Assembly (NCBI RefSeq): GCF_015209965.1
Contig: NZ_MU158690.1
Coordinates: 647,515-711,514 of the forward strand
DNA length: 64,000 nucleotides
Source of the DNA: Sphingobacterium pedocola
GTDB lineage: Bacteria; Bacteroidota; Bacteroidia; Sphingobacteriales; Sphingobacteriaceae
Reading direction: 5' to 3'
Numbering within the stretch: position 1 is the stretch's first letter; every line of letters starts with the position of its first letter. Made by a program: the position numbers and the translations under genes. Below the pieces are notes generated by a model. It was not told the origin of the DNA and searched no databases. It saw nothing but the letters and a program-made list of their open reading frames with translations. Shown one piece after another: positions 45,005-52,998 of the stretch.

Positions 45005-45116
45005 TTTTGCTACGTAAGTCAAATTTAATAATGGAATAATGCAGCGTTGGTAATTATTATATCGCCAGCAATTTTTGTAAATTTGGGTTTTCAAAATAAT
45101 TGTAACATATTCCGTA

Positions 45117-45851
45117 TTGACAATTCTATTTATCCTTATCATCAGTTTCATAGCATCTTTAGTACGCTCCACATTAGGATTTGGCGAAGCGTTAGTTGCC
45201 GTTCCGCTTTTTCTTTTTTTTCTGCCAGTAGATATTGCCGTTCCGTTGTCTGTTATGCTGTCAGTGGTCATTGCGCTTGTTATCGTGATACAAGACCATA
45301 AAAAAATCTATTTTAACAGTGCCAAATGGTTGATTTTATATGCCGCACTTGGAGTGCCTATCGGTATCATCATTCTGATGTATGGAAATGAAGTTTTTGT
45401 AAAAATAGGGCTTGGGATATTGATAATCTTGTATTCCCTGTATTCGCTTTATTTCAATAGCAATACCGTATTAAAGGAGGATAGCAAGTTTTGGCTTTTT
45501 GTGTGTGGGTTTTTATCAGGAATATTTGGAGGAGCATATGGTGTGAATGGTCCGCCATTGGTTGTATATGGGAATTTAAGGCAATGGAGCCCCAAATACT
45601 TCAGGGCTACATTACAGGCTTATTTTTTGCCAGTAAGCCTCATAAGTGTGGTAGGATATTACGCCAAAGGACTTGTTACACCACAAGTAAATACCTATTT
45701 TTTGGTTTCATTGATTACAACTATTCCTGCTATATTCTTAGGCAGGTACTTAAATCATCAATTGAAAGACGGGGAATTTTTTAAGTATGTTTATTGGGGC
45801 CTTATGGTCATTAGTGGTATTCTGATTTTTAGCACTGGAATTGCAACCTAA
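45117..45851 (+). CDS. TauE/SafE family permease
   Basis: A 244-residue inner-membrane protein with about eight hydrophobic segments and the family repeats SLVRSTLGFGEALVAVPLF and GFLSGIFGGAYGVNGPPLVVYG. The family exports sulfite or organosulfonates or related anions; the substrate is unknown. The start is a TTG (45117), the only start codon after an in-frame stop at 45078. Its last five codons plus stop are repeated at 49501-49518, showing that this locus was once duplicated. Confidence 0.88.
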   Translation: MTILFILIISFIASLVRSTLGFGEALVAVPLFLFFLPVDIAVPLSVMLSVVIALVIVIQDHKKIYFNSAKWLILYAALGVPIGIIILMYGNEVFVKIGLGILIILYSLYSLYFNSNTVLKEDSKFWLFVCGFLSGIFGGAYGVNGPPLVVYGNLRQWSPKYFRATLQAYFLPVSLISVVGYYAKGLVTPQVNTYFLVSLITTIPAIFLGRYLNHQLKDGEFFKYVYWGLMVISGILIFSTGIAT

Positions 45852-46047
45852 AAGTAGAGACTACTGACAAGAGGTTATAGAGACTGGGTTACAAACCTGT
45901 GCCAGCTGTGGGTGGATATTTGAGTAGCATCTTTATGTAGCCAAATGCCGAGATTCCCTTTTGTTTCCTGATTTTATAATATAGGACAATCTTATCGAAA
46001 GAGAATGCAGGAAAAGTAACAAGGTGTTGTGATTTTTTGTTGGCCAT
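45852..46047 (-). pseudogene. Internally deleted copy of the 405-residue HTH/transglutaminase-like gene
   Basis: From the ATG at 46047 the first 35 or so codons match the intact gene (MANKKS.HLVTFPAFSFDK, then YYKIRK.KGISAF). At about 45940 the sequence jumps directly to what is 3' flanking DNA in the intact copy (45832-45940 matches 49500-49607). A deletion of about 1.1 kb explains this. The frame ends soon after the junction. Confidence 0.75.
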
Positions 46048-46195
46048 AGCATCAACGCTGTCGCTTCAAACCTAGATGAATTTATTTGTATCTGCAAATC
46101 CAACCGATTTTTAGCGTTTGCTCAGGTTACTCCAACAATTAATAGCGGGAAATTAGACTGTAACACTACTGTACATACACTAACGAAATCTGTGT

Positions 46196-46562
46196 TCATT
46201 TGAGTTCCGCCAAGCGAGCGATATTAGGCATATACTTTATTAGCCAGTTTGGCTGTTGTGAGATTTCCAAAGCTTCTACCACTTTTCCATTTAAAATAAA
46301 TACCAAGTCCTTATGTTCAAGTTCAGAGGTGTCAATTACTTTTAAGGAATCGAACAACAGATAACGTGCGGTCTACAAATTCTGACGCCTGCCTGGTTAG
46401 CTCTCTTTGTACGCGTAGGCCTGATTTCCACAGTTCCGACCTTTTCTCCAAATAAAGCTTGTCTCCATCAAAAATATCCTGTAAATTATCTGGGAAATAA
46501 CTCGGTCCTACGGTAGATTTACCTGCTCCGTTAGATCCAGTTATTACAAAAAGTTCGGGCAT
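46196..46562 (-). pseudogene. Zeta-toxin-like P-loop kinase, deleted and frameshifted
   Basis: The N-terminal 76 codons give MPELFVITGSNGAGKST (Walker A) and DIFDGDKLYLEKRSELWKSG, typical of zeta-type toxins in Bacteroidota. The frame then stops at 46332. A second frame continues YLLFDSLKVIDTSELEHK to PNWLIKYMPNIARLAELK and a stop at 46196, which is the C-terminus of the same family. The middle of the protein is missing, so an internal deletion with frame change inactivated it. Confidence 0.75.
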
Positions 46563-46819
46563 TAATAGAGATCGAAACGGTTTCTAAGCTGTATTGTTTC
46601 CGACTCGTCCAAAATATGCATGGTCTCAAAATCACTGCCATTGTTAGACTGTTTTACCAGATGTATTTTACCATTAGGATATTCCATATAACACAGTTTT
46701 CTTTCCATACCTGTTACATTGATCATGAAAGGTAATCCGCTTTTCAATCGGTTAGCTCTGAGTGCTTTCACAGCCATCGAGCCTCTCTTAACCTGCTCTC
46801 GAAGTGATAGTACGTTCAT
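46562..46819 (-). CDS. Antitoxin-like partner of the zeta-type toxin
   Basis: An 85-residue protein with MNVLSLREQVKRGSMAVKAL at the N-terminus and a beta-rich C-terminus (MEYPNGKIHLVKQ). Its stop overlaps the toxin ATG (TAATG), the usual antitoxin-first arrangement of this pair. It appears intact, although the toxin is broken. Confidence 0.65.
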   Translation of the reverse strand: MNVLSLREQVKRGSMAVKALRANRLKSGLPFMINVTGMERKLCYMEYPNGKIHLVKQSNNGSDFETMHILDESETIQLRNRFDLY

Positions 46820-46843
46820 AGTTGTTTAGTTTTAATACCAAAT

Positions 46844-47098
46844 TTAGCTAAAAGGCTTTGCATTCACAAACCGAACCTTTAGAGATTGCACATTCCCTAA
46901 ATTATTCAATCGTGCTAGATAAACAATTCGAGTGAAGCAAAGCCTCATCCCAAGGTAGAAACCTTTGACAGCTTGGCCTGTATCCATTAATCCAACAAGT
47001 ACATGTCCATCCTTCGTATTGGCAAATGCTGATTCGGTAAATCCCATTTTCCGCAACTTTTTAGACCGTACTAGATAGCGCAGGTTGCTGTTTTTCAA
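46844..47098 (-). pseudogene. Fragment of AlbA/Schlafen-type ATP-binding protein
   Basis: Within this 84-codon frame, ESAFANTKDGHVLVGLMDTG and VKGFYLG match LSAFANTKGGRVLVGMTDKG and VKGFTLG of the intact protein encoded at 50881-52248. Sequence on both sides is unrelated, so only about 35 codons of the N-terminal domain survive. It belongs to the decayed duplicate of the 49500-52250 segment. Confidence 0.7.
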
Positions 47099-47232
47099 AC
47101 CTATTTATATCTTACACCCGTTAGTTTTTTAGATCTTTAATAGAAATAATAACACTTTATTATATAGTATCGGATTTAAACTAAAATTGCTGTTTATTTC
47201 TGTGTAACAAGCAATATAGCAAAAGAACTTAC

Positions 47233-47658
47233 ATGCTATTCTCTCTTCCTGTATCTCCTTTTCCAGAAATGCAGAACTGTCATGGCTATGCATTTGGTCC
47301 CAATCCGGATCCTAACTCGTATAATCCCCCTTGGACCAAAGATATATTCTACCCAGACCTGTCCGACTATAATGCGATCGGTCCTTCGGGCACGATACAA
47401 GTGGGGGATAGGATCTGTTATTATGGTTGGACGTCGCCCACTCAGGACTGGCGAACAGCGATCCAGCATTCGGCTATAGTGACCGAAGTCGATGCGAATG
47501 GCTTTGCGACAAAGGTGATGGGTAAGATGGGAGCAGCTTACGAGCCGATAGAGCATCATCCGAGAGATATCCCGGAAAGTTATGGCAATATGTCTCCCAC
47601 CCAAACCTTTTCGAACGGCGCAGTAAAATACAACCGTATTTATTATCGACATAAGTAA
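47233..47658 (+). CDS. NlpC/CHAP-like putative cysteine amidase, possibly an effector fragment
   Basis: A 141-residue protein with PEMQNCHGYAFGPNP (candidate catalytic Cys) and TAIQHSAIVTEVDANGFAT (candidate His followed by beta strands), the order seen in NlpC/P60 and CHAP amidases. There is no signal peptide, and the frame is open about 48 bp upstream without another start, so it may be the toxic C-terminal end of a larger, now lost, secreted protein. The next gene encodes a small exported protein in the position of an immunity gene. The enzymatic role is inferred. Confidence 0.5.
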   Translation: MLFSLPVSPFPEMQNCHGYAFGPNPDPNSYNPPWTKDIFYPDLSDYNAIGPSGTIQVGDRICYYGWTSPTQDWRTAIQHSAIVTEVDANGFATKVMGKMGAAYEPIEHHPRDIPESYGNMSPTQTFSNGAVKYNRIYYRHK

Positions 47659-47693
47659 GATTTTCCATAATTTTATATTTAGAACTTAAAAAC

Positions 47694-48179
47694 ATGAAAA
47701 ATTATATATTCAACATATTATTAGGATTAATAATAGTAGCACTGCTACCTGAGGTTACGATTGGACAAGATGCTTCCAAAACGAAAGAAATTAGATCACA
47801 GCTTTCACATTTATGTGGTTATAGCATGAAATATGATGAGTTTGTTCAGCTTCCCAGAGCCAAGTATGGCGAACAGATAGATAAGTTTGAAAAACTATAT
47901 CGGGACCAGATCAAGAAGATAAAGCATGGACCCGACCGCGATCTGTATTTTGAGTTTTTAGAGAAAGCTACAGGACCAGACTCTTTGAAATACAAAGTAG
48001 GCAGCGGTATGCCATTTCCCTACGTTTATTTCTATACGCTCTTATCCAAAAGCAGAGTGGATAAAATGCCAACGCGAATTGAATACTACAAGGTTGTGAA
48101 ATACTCATTATTCACGAAGGACAAAGAAGAATTAATCCATCCAAGAGATATTCCATTTTTGCGGTATAAAGAGTGGTAG
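47694..48179 (+). CDS. Small exported helical protein, putative immunity partner
   Basis: A 161-residue protein with a signal peptide (MKNYIFNILLGLIIVALLPE, then VTIGQ) and a mostly helical, charged mature part. No known family is recognised. It lies 35 bp after the NlpC/CHAP-like gene. Its first 38 codons are repeated almost exactly in the next frame (48264), after which the two differ completely. A periplasmic immunity protein against the upstream enzyme is a reasonable guess. Confidence 0.5.
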   Translation: MKNYIFNILLGLIIVALLPEVTIGQDASKTKEIRSQLSHLCGYSMKYDEFVQLPRAKYGEQIDKFEKLYRDQIKKIKHGPDRDLYFEFLEKATGPDSLKYKVGSGMPFPYVYFYTLLSKSRVDKMPTRIEYYKVVKYSLFTKDKEELIHPRDIPFLRYKEW

Positions 48180-48216
48180 TAATGACGCCTAGTCATGTTG
48201 ACTGCGGATTTTAAGG

Positions 48217-48242
48217 GCGAGCAGAAAAAACTGCTCGCTTTT
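48217..48242 (+). terminator. Rho-independent terminator between the two leader copies
   Basis: A perfect 8-bp stem GCGAGCAG/CTGCTCGC (48217-48224, 48231-48238) with an A6 loop is followed by TTTT. Confidence 0.75.
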
Positions 48243-48263
48243 ACCACATTAAAAGTTGACTAC

Positions 48264-48542
48264 ATGAAAAATTATATATTCAACATATTATTAGGATTAA
48301 TAATAGTAGCACTGCTACCTGAGGTTACGATAGGACAAGATGCTTCCAAAACGAAAGAAATTAGATCACAGCTTGCACGCCTATGTTGCCTGAGTACGTC
48401 TGCTTTATCCCTGAGTAGGGGGCGAGAGGTAATTCATCCTTCCCTCCAATACTTCAAAATCCCATCAATAGAATCTTTTCAAATAAAGCATGGCGACTAC
48501 TACAAAGTGTTTTTAAGCATTTCTCCAATTCACTTACCGTGA
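48264..48542 (+). CDS. Second copy of the leader with a different C-terminus
   Basis: From the ATG at 48264 about 115 bp match 47694 onward with one substitution (TTGG to TAGG), covering the signal peptide and DASKTKEIRSQL. It then diverges abruptly into an unrelated sequence and stops after 92 codons. It may be a truncated duplicate or an alternative cassette behind a shared leader. The frame begins at 48195, but the start at 48264 matches the paralogue. It lies just after a terminator, so its expression is doubtful. Confidence 0.4.
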   Translation: MKNYIFNILLGLIIVALLPEVTIGQDASKTKEIRSQLARLCCLSTSALSLSRGREVIHPSLQYFKIPSIESFQIKHGDYYKVFLSISPIHLP

Positions 48543-48652
48543 AAGAGATGTTACTTTCGGCCTTTGTCTTTTTATAGACGTCTGGCTTATCTGCTTTTCT
48601 TACGGATAGTCTTTGGATAATTTCGATCATTGTTAAAGAAGAGCTGCAAGGG

Positions 48653-48949
48653 TTAAAAGTCGATTGAAATTTTTACTTTTCCGCCCAATCCTTTTTCAAC
48701 GATGTCAAATAGTGTTTTTAAAGTTATATTATTTCCGTTATTCTCTATTTTTGAGATATACTCACGTTTTTTGTCTACTAGATTGGCAAGTTCTGACTGT
48801 GTTAAGTGCCTCTCCTCACGAGCTTTTTTAAGAAGTAGGCCAATTTTAAAAGATTCGAAGTCTCTTTCAAGTTCATCTCGTCTTTCAGTCCCTACTTTTC
48901 CGTAAACATCGTCCTTTATATTTTTCCAACTTTTAGTTTCCATTTTCAT
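48653..48949 (-). CDS. HigA-type XRE antitoxin
   Basis: A 98-residue protein with an XRE helix-turn-helix at about 38-90: KAREERHLTQSELANLVDKK and REYISKIENNGNNITLKTL. Its start overlaps the end of the upstream HigB-type frame by 17 bp, the toxin-first order of HigBA operons. It is intact and would bind DNA and the toxin. Confidence 0.85.
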   Translation of the reverse strand: MKMETKSWKNIKDDVYGKVGTERRDELERDFESFKIGLLLKKAREERHLTQSELANLVDKKREYISKIENNGNNITLKTLFDIVEKGLGGKVKISIDF

Positions 48950-49287
48950 TATGTTTTTGTTCGTAATATTCAGCCATTATTTTTAACGCTTTTTCGATTT
49001 GATTTTTAGGTGTTTTCTGGGTTTTCTTTTGAAATCCATTCATTAGCACGATAAGCTTTTCTCCATCGAAAAAGCAAAATACCCTCCAGATGTTTGAGCC
49101 CAGCTGAATCCTAGCTTCATATAATCCTTCAGTTCCTGTCAGATGTTTTAAATAATTTGACGGAACACGTTCAAGAGTTTCAATAGCTTCAATGATTTTA
49201 AAAATCTTGTCCTGGACTTTCTTTGGCTGACCCGACAGAAAGTCTTCAAAATAATTTTTAAAAGCTATAACTTCCTCTTACTGTCAT
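48933..49287 (-). pseudogene. HigB/RelE-like toxin with a +1 frameshift at codon 5
   Basis: Read on the - strand, the frame ending at 48933 encodes VIAFKNYFEDFLSGQPKK, then KHLTGTEGLYEARIQLGSNI, IWRVFCFFDGEKLIVLMNGF and QKKTQKTPKNQI, a clear HigB (Gp49-like) mRNA interferase. No start codon lies in that frame after its upstream stop. An ATG at 49287 reads MTVRG and then leaves frame; removing one G of the GG that follows ATGACAGTAAGA restores MTVREVIAFKNYF. The span 48936-49287 is 352 bp, one over a multiple of three. A sequencing error could mimic this. Confidence 0.75.
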
Positions 49288-49335
49288 AAGACAAAGGTAA
49301 TTTAAAAGTTACTTTTTAACAAATTTTAGACGTGT

Positions 49336-49530
49336 TTAATTTTTTCTAAACTCCTCCCTTACCTTTTTGATGACGGTTTTTTCGTTGGCGTCTTTGGGAG
49401 AGAGGTGCTTATAGAGTTTGTCCAGATCTTCAAGAACTTCGGCTTTCGGTGATGCTTTTATTCCTTCTAGTACCTGTAAAATAAACACATTGGAGTTGCT
49501 ACTGGAATCGCAACTTAAAGGTAGGGAGTA
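49336..49530 (-). pseudogene. C-terminal fragment of an unidentified gene
   Basis: A 64-codon open frame without an ATG; it reads NSNVFILQVLEGIKASP then a charged helical end VIKKVREEFRKN and a stop at 49336. The charged coding-like composition suggests the 3' end of a lost gene. Its upstream end runs into duplicated DNA that matches the 3' end of the TauE/SafE gene, so it was truncated there. Confidence 0.4.
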
Positions 49531-49607
49531 TTAGCAAGAGGCTATAAGGGCTGGGTTACAAACCTGTGCTAGCTGTGGATGGATATTTAAGCAGCATCTT
49601 TATGTAG
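49500..49607 (+). repeat. Duplicated segment: TauE/SafE tail and flank of the 405-residue gene
   Basis: Corresponds to 45832-45940 at roughly 85 percent identity by eye. It includes the last codons of the permease (ACT GGA ATC GCA ACT TAA), kept with synonymous changes, and the 3' flank of the next gene. Confidence 0.65.
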
Positions 49608-50817
49608 CACTGCGACGTGTAAGTGCTTTTATGCACTCCTCACGGATCTTCCATAATTCATCAAGATCGTATGAAACTCCATTTTTCTTGATCCATGTGG
49701 TTAGATAGTCCTTATGGTAAGACACCTTAGAATCCGTAGCCTGGTCTGCTTGTATTTCGACTTCAGCCAGTAGTTCAAGCTCAAATTTGGTTTCATTGAT
49801 ACCGATGCCGGTATAGTCAAGTATATGGTTGTAAGCGCGAATATAACTGTGAGCTTCTGGGATATATTTTAGATTGTATTTTTTTAGCACGTCTTTAATA
49901 GCTGGCGTGTTTTTGGCAGTCATGTAAAATATGCCCAACATCAATTGCAGCTCTGGATGTCCGTTTTCATCGGCCAGTCTTTTCAGCAGTACATGTTTGG
50001 TACTACAGGTGCCGCAGTTGTCTTCGAATAAACATAATGGGTTGTTTTTATCGCTGTTTCGCCGGTAATTTAAAGTGCTGACCCAGTCAGCCGCCTCGCT
50101 AAAAGAATTTATACCCAACGCGGCAAATGAGTTGGAAACCTCGCCTCTGGCCTGGTCGATAGTGAAGTCTATAGGCTTAGCGAATAATCGTCTTGAAAAA
50201 AGATTGGTTCGGCTGTTGTCGAGAATAGGTTCCCCGGATTTCTTATTGAGAAAATAGCGGATGTTCTGGATGAGGTACCGTGGATGGAAGTTTGGCCCAA
50301 ATTGATCCATCGCCCTAAATGTGTCAAAAATTTCCAAGGCTGTGCGCGTATGATTGAAATACCCCTGCTCCAGTAGTTTTCTAAAGGCAGTTTGTACTTC
50401 TGCATAGGTACTAAGAAATAGAGGTGTTTCAAGCTCATCTTCCTTTTCCTCCGTGCAGATTTCCAGGTACTTGTTCGGTAGATCCTGATCAGTTTCTATT
50501 GTTATAACCCGTTTTATTCGCTTCCGGTCGATCTTGAGTTCTTCGACATTCAGTTTATACAGATCGAGAGGAGTAACGGGTGGGTTGTAGTCTTCCAGTA
50601 AAAGGATTTTTGCAAGGTGTGCGCTATCTTCCGGATCAATCAGTGTCGGCTTAAAAGGGTTTTCGGTATCCCGTATAAAAAAGTTATGCTTGCCAAGCAG
50701 GAAAGAACACTCAAATGCTGATATTCCTTTTTCTTTCCTGATTTTATAATATAGGGCAATCTTGTCAAACGAGAACGCAGGAAAAGTAACAAGGTGTTTT
50801 GACTTTTTGTTGGCCAT
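49600..50817 (-). CDS. HTH/transglutaminase-like protein of unknown function
   Basis: A 405-residue cytosolic protein. The N-terminal 70 residues look like an XRE-type helix-turn-helix (RKEKGISAFECSFLLGKHN, then FFIRDTENPF). A long linker follows. A transglutaminase/papain-like region spans about 255-360, with CLFEDNCGTCSTKHVLLKRL holding the candidate nucleophile Cys and LGIFYMTAKNTP then PEAHSYIR with a candidate His. I recall similar uncharacterised C-terminal domains in other Bacteroidota. Two decayed copies of this gene lie at 44967-45004 and 45852-46047. The function is unknown. Confidence 0.65.
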   Translation of the reverse strand: MANKKSKHLVTFPAFSFDKIALYYKIRKEKGISAFECSFLLGKHNFFIRDTENPFKPTLIDPEDSAHLAKILLLEDYNPPVTPLDLYKLNVEELKIDRKRIKRVITIETDQDLPNKYLEICTEEKEDELETPLFLSTYAEVQTAFRKLLEQGYFNHTRTALEIFDTFRAMDQFGPNFHPRYLIQNIRYFLNKKSGEPILDNSRTNLFSRRLFAKPIDFTIDQARGEVSNSFAALGINSFSEAADWVSTLNYRRNSDKNNPLCLFEDNCGTCSTKHVLLKRLADENGHPELQLMLGIFYMTAKNTPAIKDVLKKYNLKYIPEAHSYIRAYNHILDYTGIGINETKFELELLAEVEIQADQATDSKVSYHKDYLTTWIKKNGVSYDLDELWKIREECIKALTRRSAT

Positions 50818-50880
50818 GGCATAGATACTGTTGCTTCAAAGATAATAATTAATCGATTTTGATTTGAAGTCAAAAGCGTA

Positions 50881-52248
50881 TTATTCAAGAATTTTCCAAT
50901 AACCTCCTTTCGTAGAGCCGATCCTTTCTATTAGCTTTAATTTGCGTAATTTGGCCAATTGATATTCTATTCCTCTAACCGAAAGTTTTGCTCTTTCGGC
51001 AAGCTCTTCTCGTGTGATATGAGGATTGTCCTTAATGTAAAAGAATACTGCAGCAGAGGTTCCTCTCAAAGTTTTTCCCACAGTTTTTCCCACAGTTTCT
51101 CCCACAGTTTTTCCCACAGTTTCTTCTAAAAGACTGTCATCCTGTGCATAAACTAAAACCCTAAAGCCATGCTGGAAATTTTCAAAGACCGGCTGTTTTA
51201 GACCATGATTAGCAAATCCTTCCTTAATCCTTTTAATACCTGAACCATACTTCTCGATAAATTGGGCTTCTTTAAAAGCTGAAGCTACCTTTCTATTGCG
51301 GGCTTGAGAAGAATAATCCCCACTTAATAACTGGTCTATTGTAATATTCTCGGGAAGTCTACCCGGATTGAAAAACTCTATATAGTCATCATAAATCTTG
51401 ACAGAAGAATCGCCATAGTGCGTATAATCACGATGGACTATCATGTTTATAGCGATCTCCCGTAGTGCATCCATCGGATATTGCCATCTTTCCTCTCTCC
51501 TTGGATCTCCTGTAATGATATAGCTTTTATTGATATGCTTCCTGACAAAGTCCAACACCAATTCGACTTCGCTAAATAAATCCGACCTTATGGTTATGCC
51601 ATCCTTGATACTGGTCGGAGTTGAGAAACGTCCTAACTCGATTGTTGCATCGAATACATCGTTGCGGGCAAACATAAGATATCCAGCGTGAGTAACCTGC
51701 CCCTCCTTTATAAGATCGTATTTGTTCAAAACAGTTAGGGGGTCATCGGCTATAATGTATTGTCTGCCATTGTTACAGTTGGTTATAAATGTATTTACCT
51801 TCTCCAAGGATAACATATCGATACTTTTTTCGGGATTAATATAGCTGTCCCAACTCGTATTGAACGACTTCAAATGCATATCGGCAATCTCCGAAAGAGA
51901 CAACATATGGTTGGAATTGTTAACCCTCTTATAATATCTGCCTTTGAAAGAAACAGGTTTAATCGGAAACTCAGATATGGTAAGTTCGCCAACATCTACA
52001 CCATTGATATGGATAATATTTGCATCAGGAATAATGCTGGGTTGGGTTTTGTTCTTGACCTCGTTGATCCACTTCTGTAATGTTTCCGATCCGAGAGTAA
52101 AGCCTTTTACAGGCGTCCCCTTATCAGTCATACCGACTAATACGCGTCCTCCCTTAGTATTGGCAAATGCTGATAGCGATTCAATAACTGCATCGTTAAA
52201 GGAACTTTTAAACTCCGTGTGTATATCTTCTTTTAGTGGTTTGGCCAT
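50881..52248 (-). CDS. AlbA/Schlafen-type ATP-binding transcriptional regulator (RecG-like annotation class)
   Basis: A 455-residue protein: an AlbA_2/Schlafen-type domain at about 5-130 (EDIHTEFKSSF, AFANTKGGRVLVGMTDKG), a GHKL-ATPase-like part at about 255-370 (LREIAINMIVHRDYTHYGDS, FFNPGRLPENI) and a C-terminal winged helix (ITREELAERAKLSVRGIEYQ). Between them is a run of VGKT/VGET tetrapeptides encoded by 12-bp tandem repeats at about 51075-51122. Such genes are often called ATP-dependent DNA helicase RecG, but no helicase motifs are present. It lies 12 bp behind an HTH gene. Confidence 0.82.
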   Translation of the reverse strand: MAKPLKEDIHTEFKSSFNDAVIESLSAFANTKGGRVLVGMTDKGTPVKGFTLGSETLQKWINEVKNKTQPSIIPDANIIHINGVDVGELTISEFPIKPVSFKGRYYKRVNNSNHMLSLSEIADMHLKSFNTSWDSYINPEKSIDMLSLEKVNTFITNCNNGRQYIIADDPLTVLNKYDLIKEGQVTHAGYLMFARNDVFDATIELGRFSTPTSIKDGITIRSDLFSEVELVLDFVRKHINKSYIITGDPRREERWQYPMDALREIAINMIVHRDYTHYGDSSVKIYDDYIEFFNPGRLPENITIDQLLSGDYSSQARNRKVASAFKEAQFIEKYGSGIKRIKEGFANHGLKQPVFENFQHGFRVLVYAQDDSLLEETVGKTVGETVGKTVGKTLRGTSAAVFFYIKDNPHITREELAERAKLSVRGIEYQLAKLRKLKLIERIGSTKGGYWKILE

Positions 52249-52260
52249 CTGAAATTCAGT

Positions 52261-52821
52261 TTATGGTCTTTTAAATAGCGCTTCGTCCTCACTCTTTCTT
52301 ATAAGCGTATCCTTTTTTATAGCGTTATCGATCACGGCGGTGAAATCCTTCGCTTCCCAGTTTTTTCCAGCTTGCGCACCACAATAGTGTGCGATTTCTT
52401 TTGATGTATGCCATTCGTCAAAGAATGGGTCATTATTTTCGGCTAAAAGTAAATGAAGCGTACCCGTCGGTCCCAGTTCTGTGGGTTCTATCTTAATAAT
52501 AATTTTTTTGACCATTTCCTCCTTGAAGGATGCAGGAGGATAGAAATCGCCCACAGTGTATGTGATATTATATCCTAATTCAAATGATTTCGCGGTGAAC
52601 GCTCGGGCCAGTTTATTCAGATGCTGATCATGGTATTTCGCAGTGTTTTTGCCACTCTCTATTGCTCCCAACAGATTTCCATCAACTTCCAATTCAAGTA
52701 TCTTTTGGATATCTCTCGTGCTGAATCCTAAATATGTTCTTAATAGGCGGATCATGTTTATTATATGGAGGGAAATTGAGTTTACATATACGACTTGCTT
52801 CATAAAAGCAAGGTCGTTCAT
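52261..52821 (-). CDS. Helix-turn-helix protein with unknown C-terminal domain
   Basis: A 186-residue protein. Residues about 20-80 look like an XRE-type HTH (RLLRTYLGFSTRDIQKILEL and GAIESGKNTAKYH). The C-terminal half (VKKIIIKIEPTELGPTGTLH, then FDEWHTSKEIAHYCG) is unassigned. The stop is 12 bp before the AlbA-type gene, so they form a pair. It may be the DNA-binding partner in a regulatory or defence-type module. Confidence 0.65.
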   Translation of the reverse strand: MNDLAFMKQVVYVNSISLHIINMIRLLRTYLGFSTRDIQKILELEVDGNLLGAIESGKNTAKYHDQHLNKLARAFTAKSFELGYNITYTVGDFYPPASFKEEMVKKIIIKIEPTELGPTGTLHLLLAENNDPFFDEWHTSKEIAHYCGAQAGKNWEAKDFTAVIDNAIKKDTLIRKSEDEALFKRP

Positions 52822-52998
52822 ATTGATTTTATAAAATGTAATAGAAAAAATTTGTTTTAAATTAAAGTATTGTTTATGTTTGTTTTATAAATTGATTTTT
52901 TCAATTTATGGCATTAGACTAAAAGAGTCTCGACTGTGAATTCCGACATTTCAGTAGGACGAGGCGATAGGTTTTAATGCCCACTACAATATTTTGTA

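Noticed and set aside
51070..51125. Regular short repeats considered as a CRISPR-like array
   Set aside because: Unit is 12 bp without spacers and lies in frame within a gene, so it is a coding tandem repeat.
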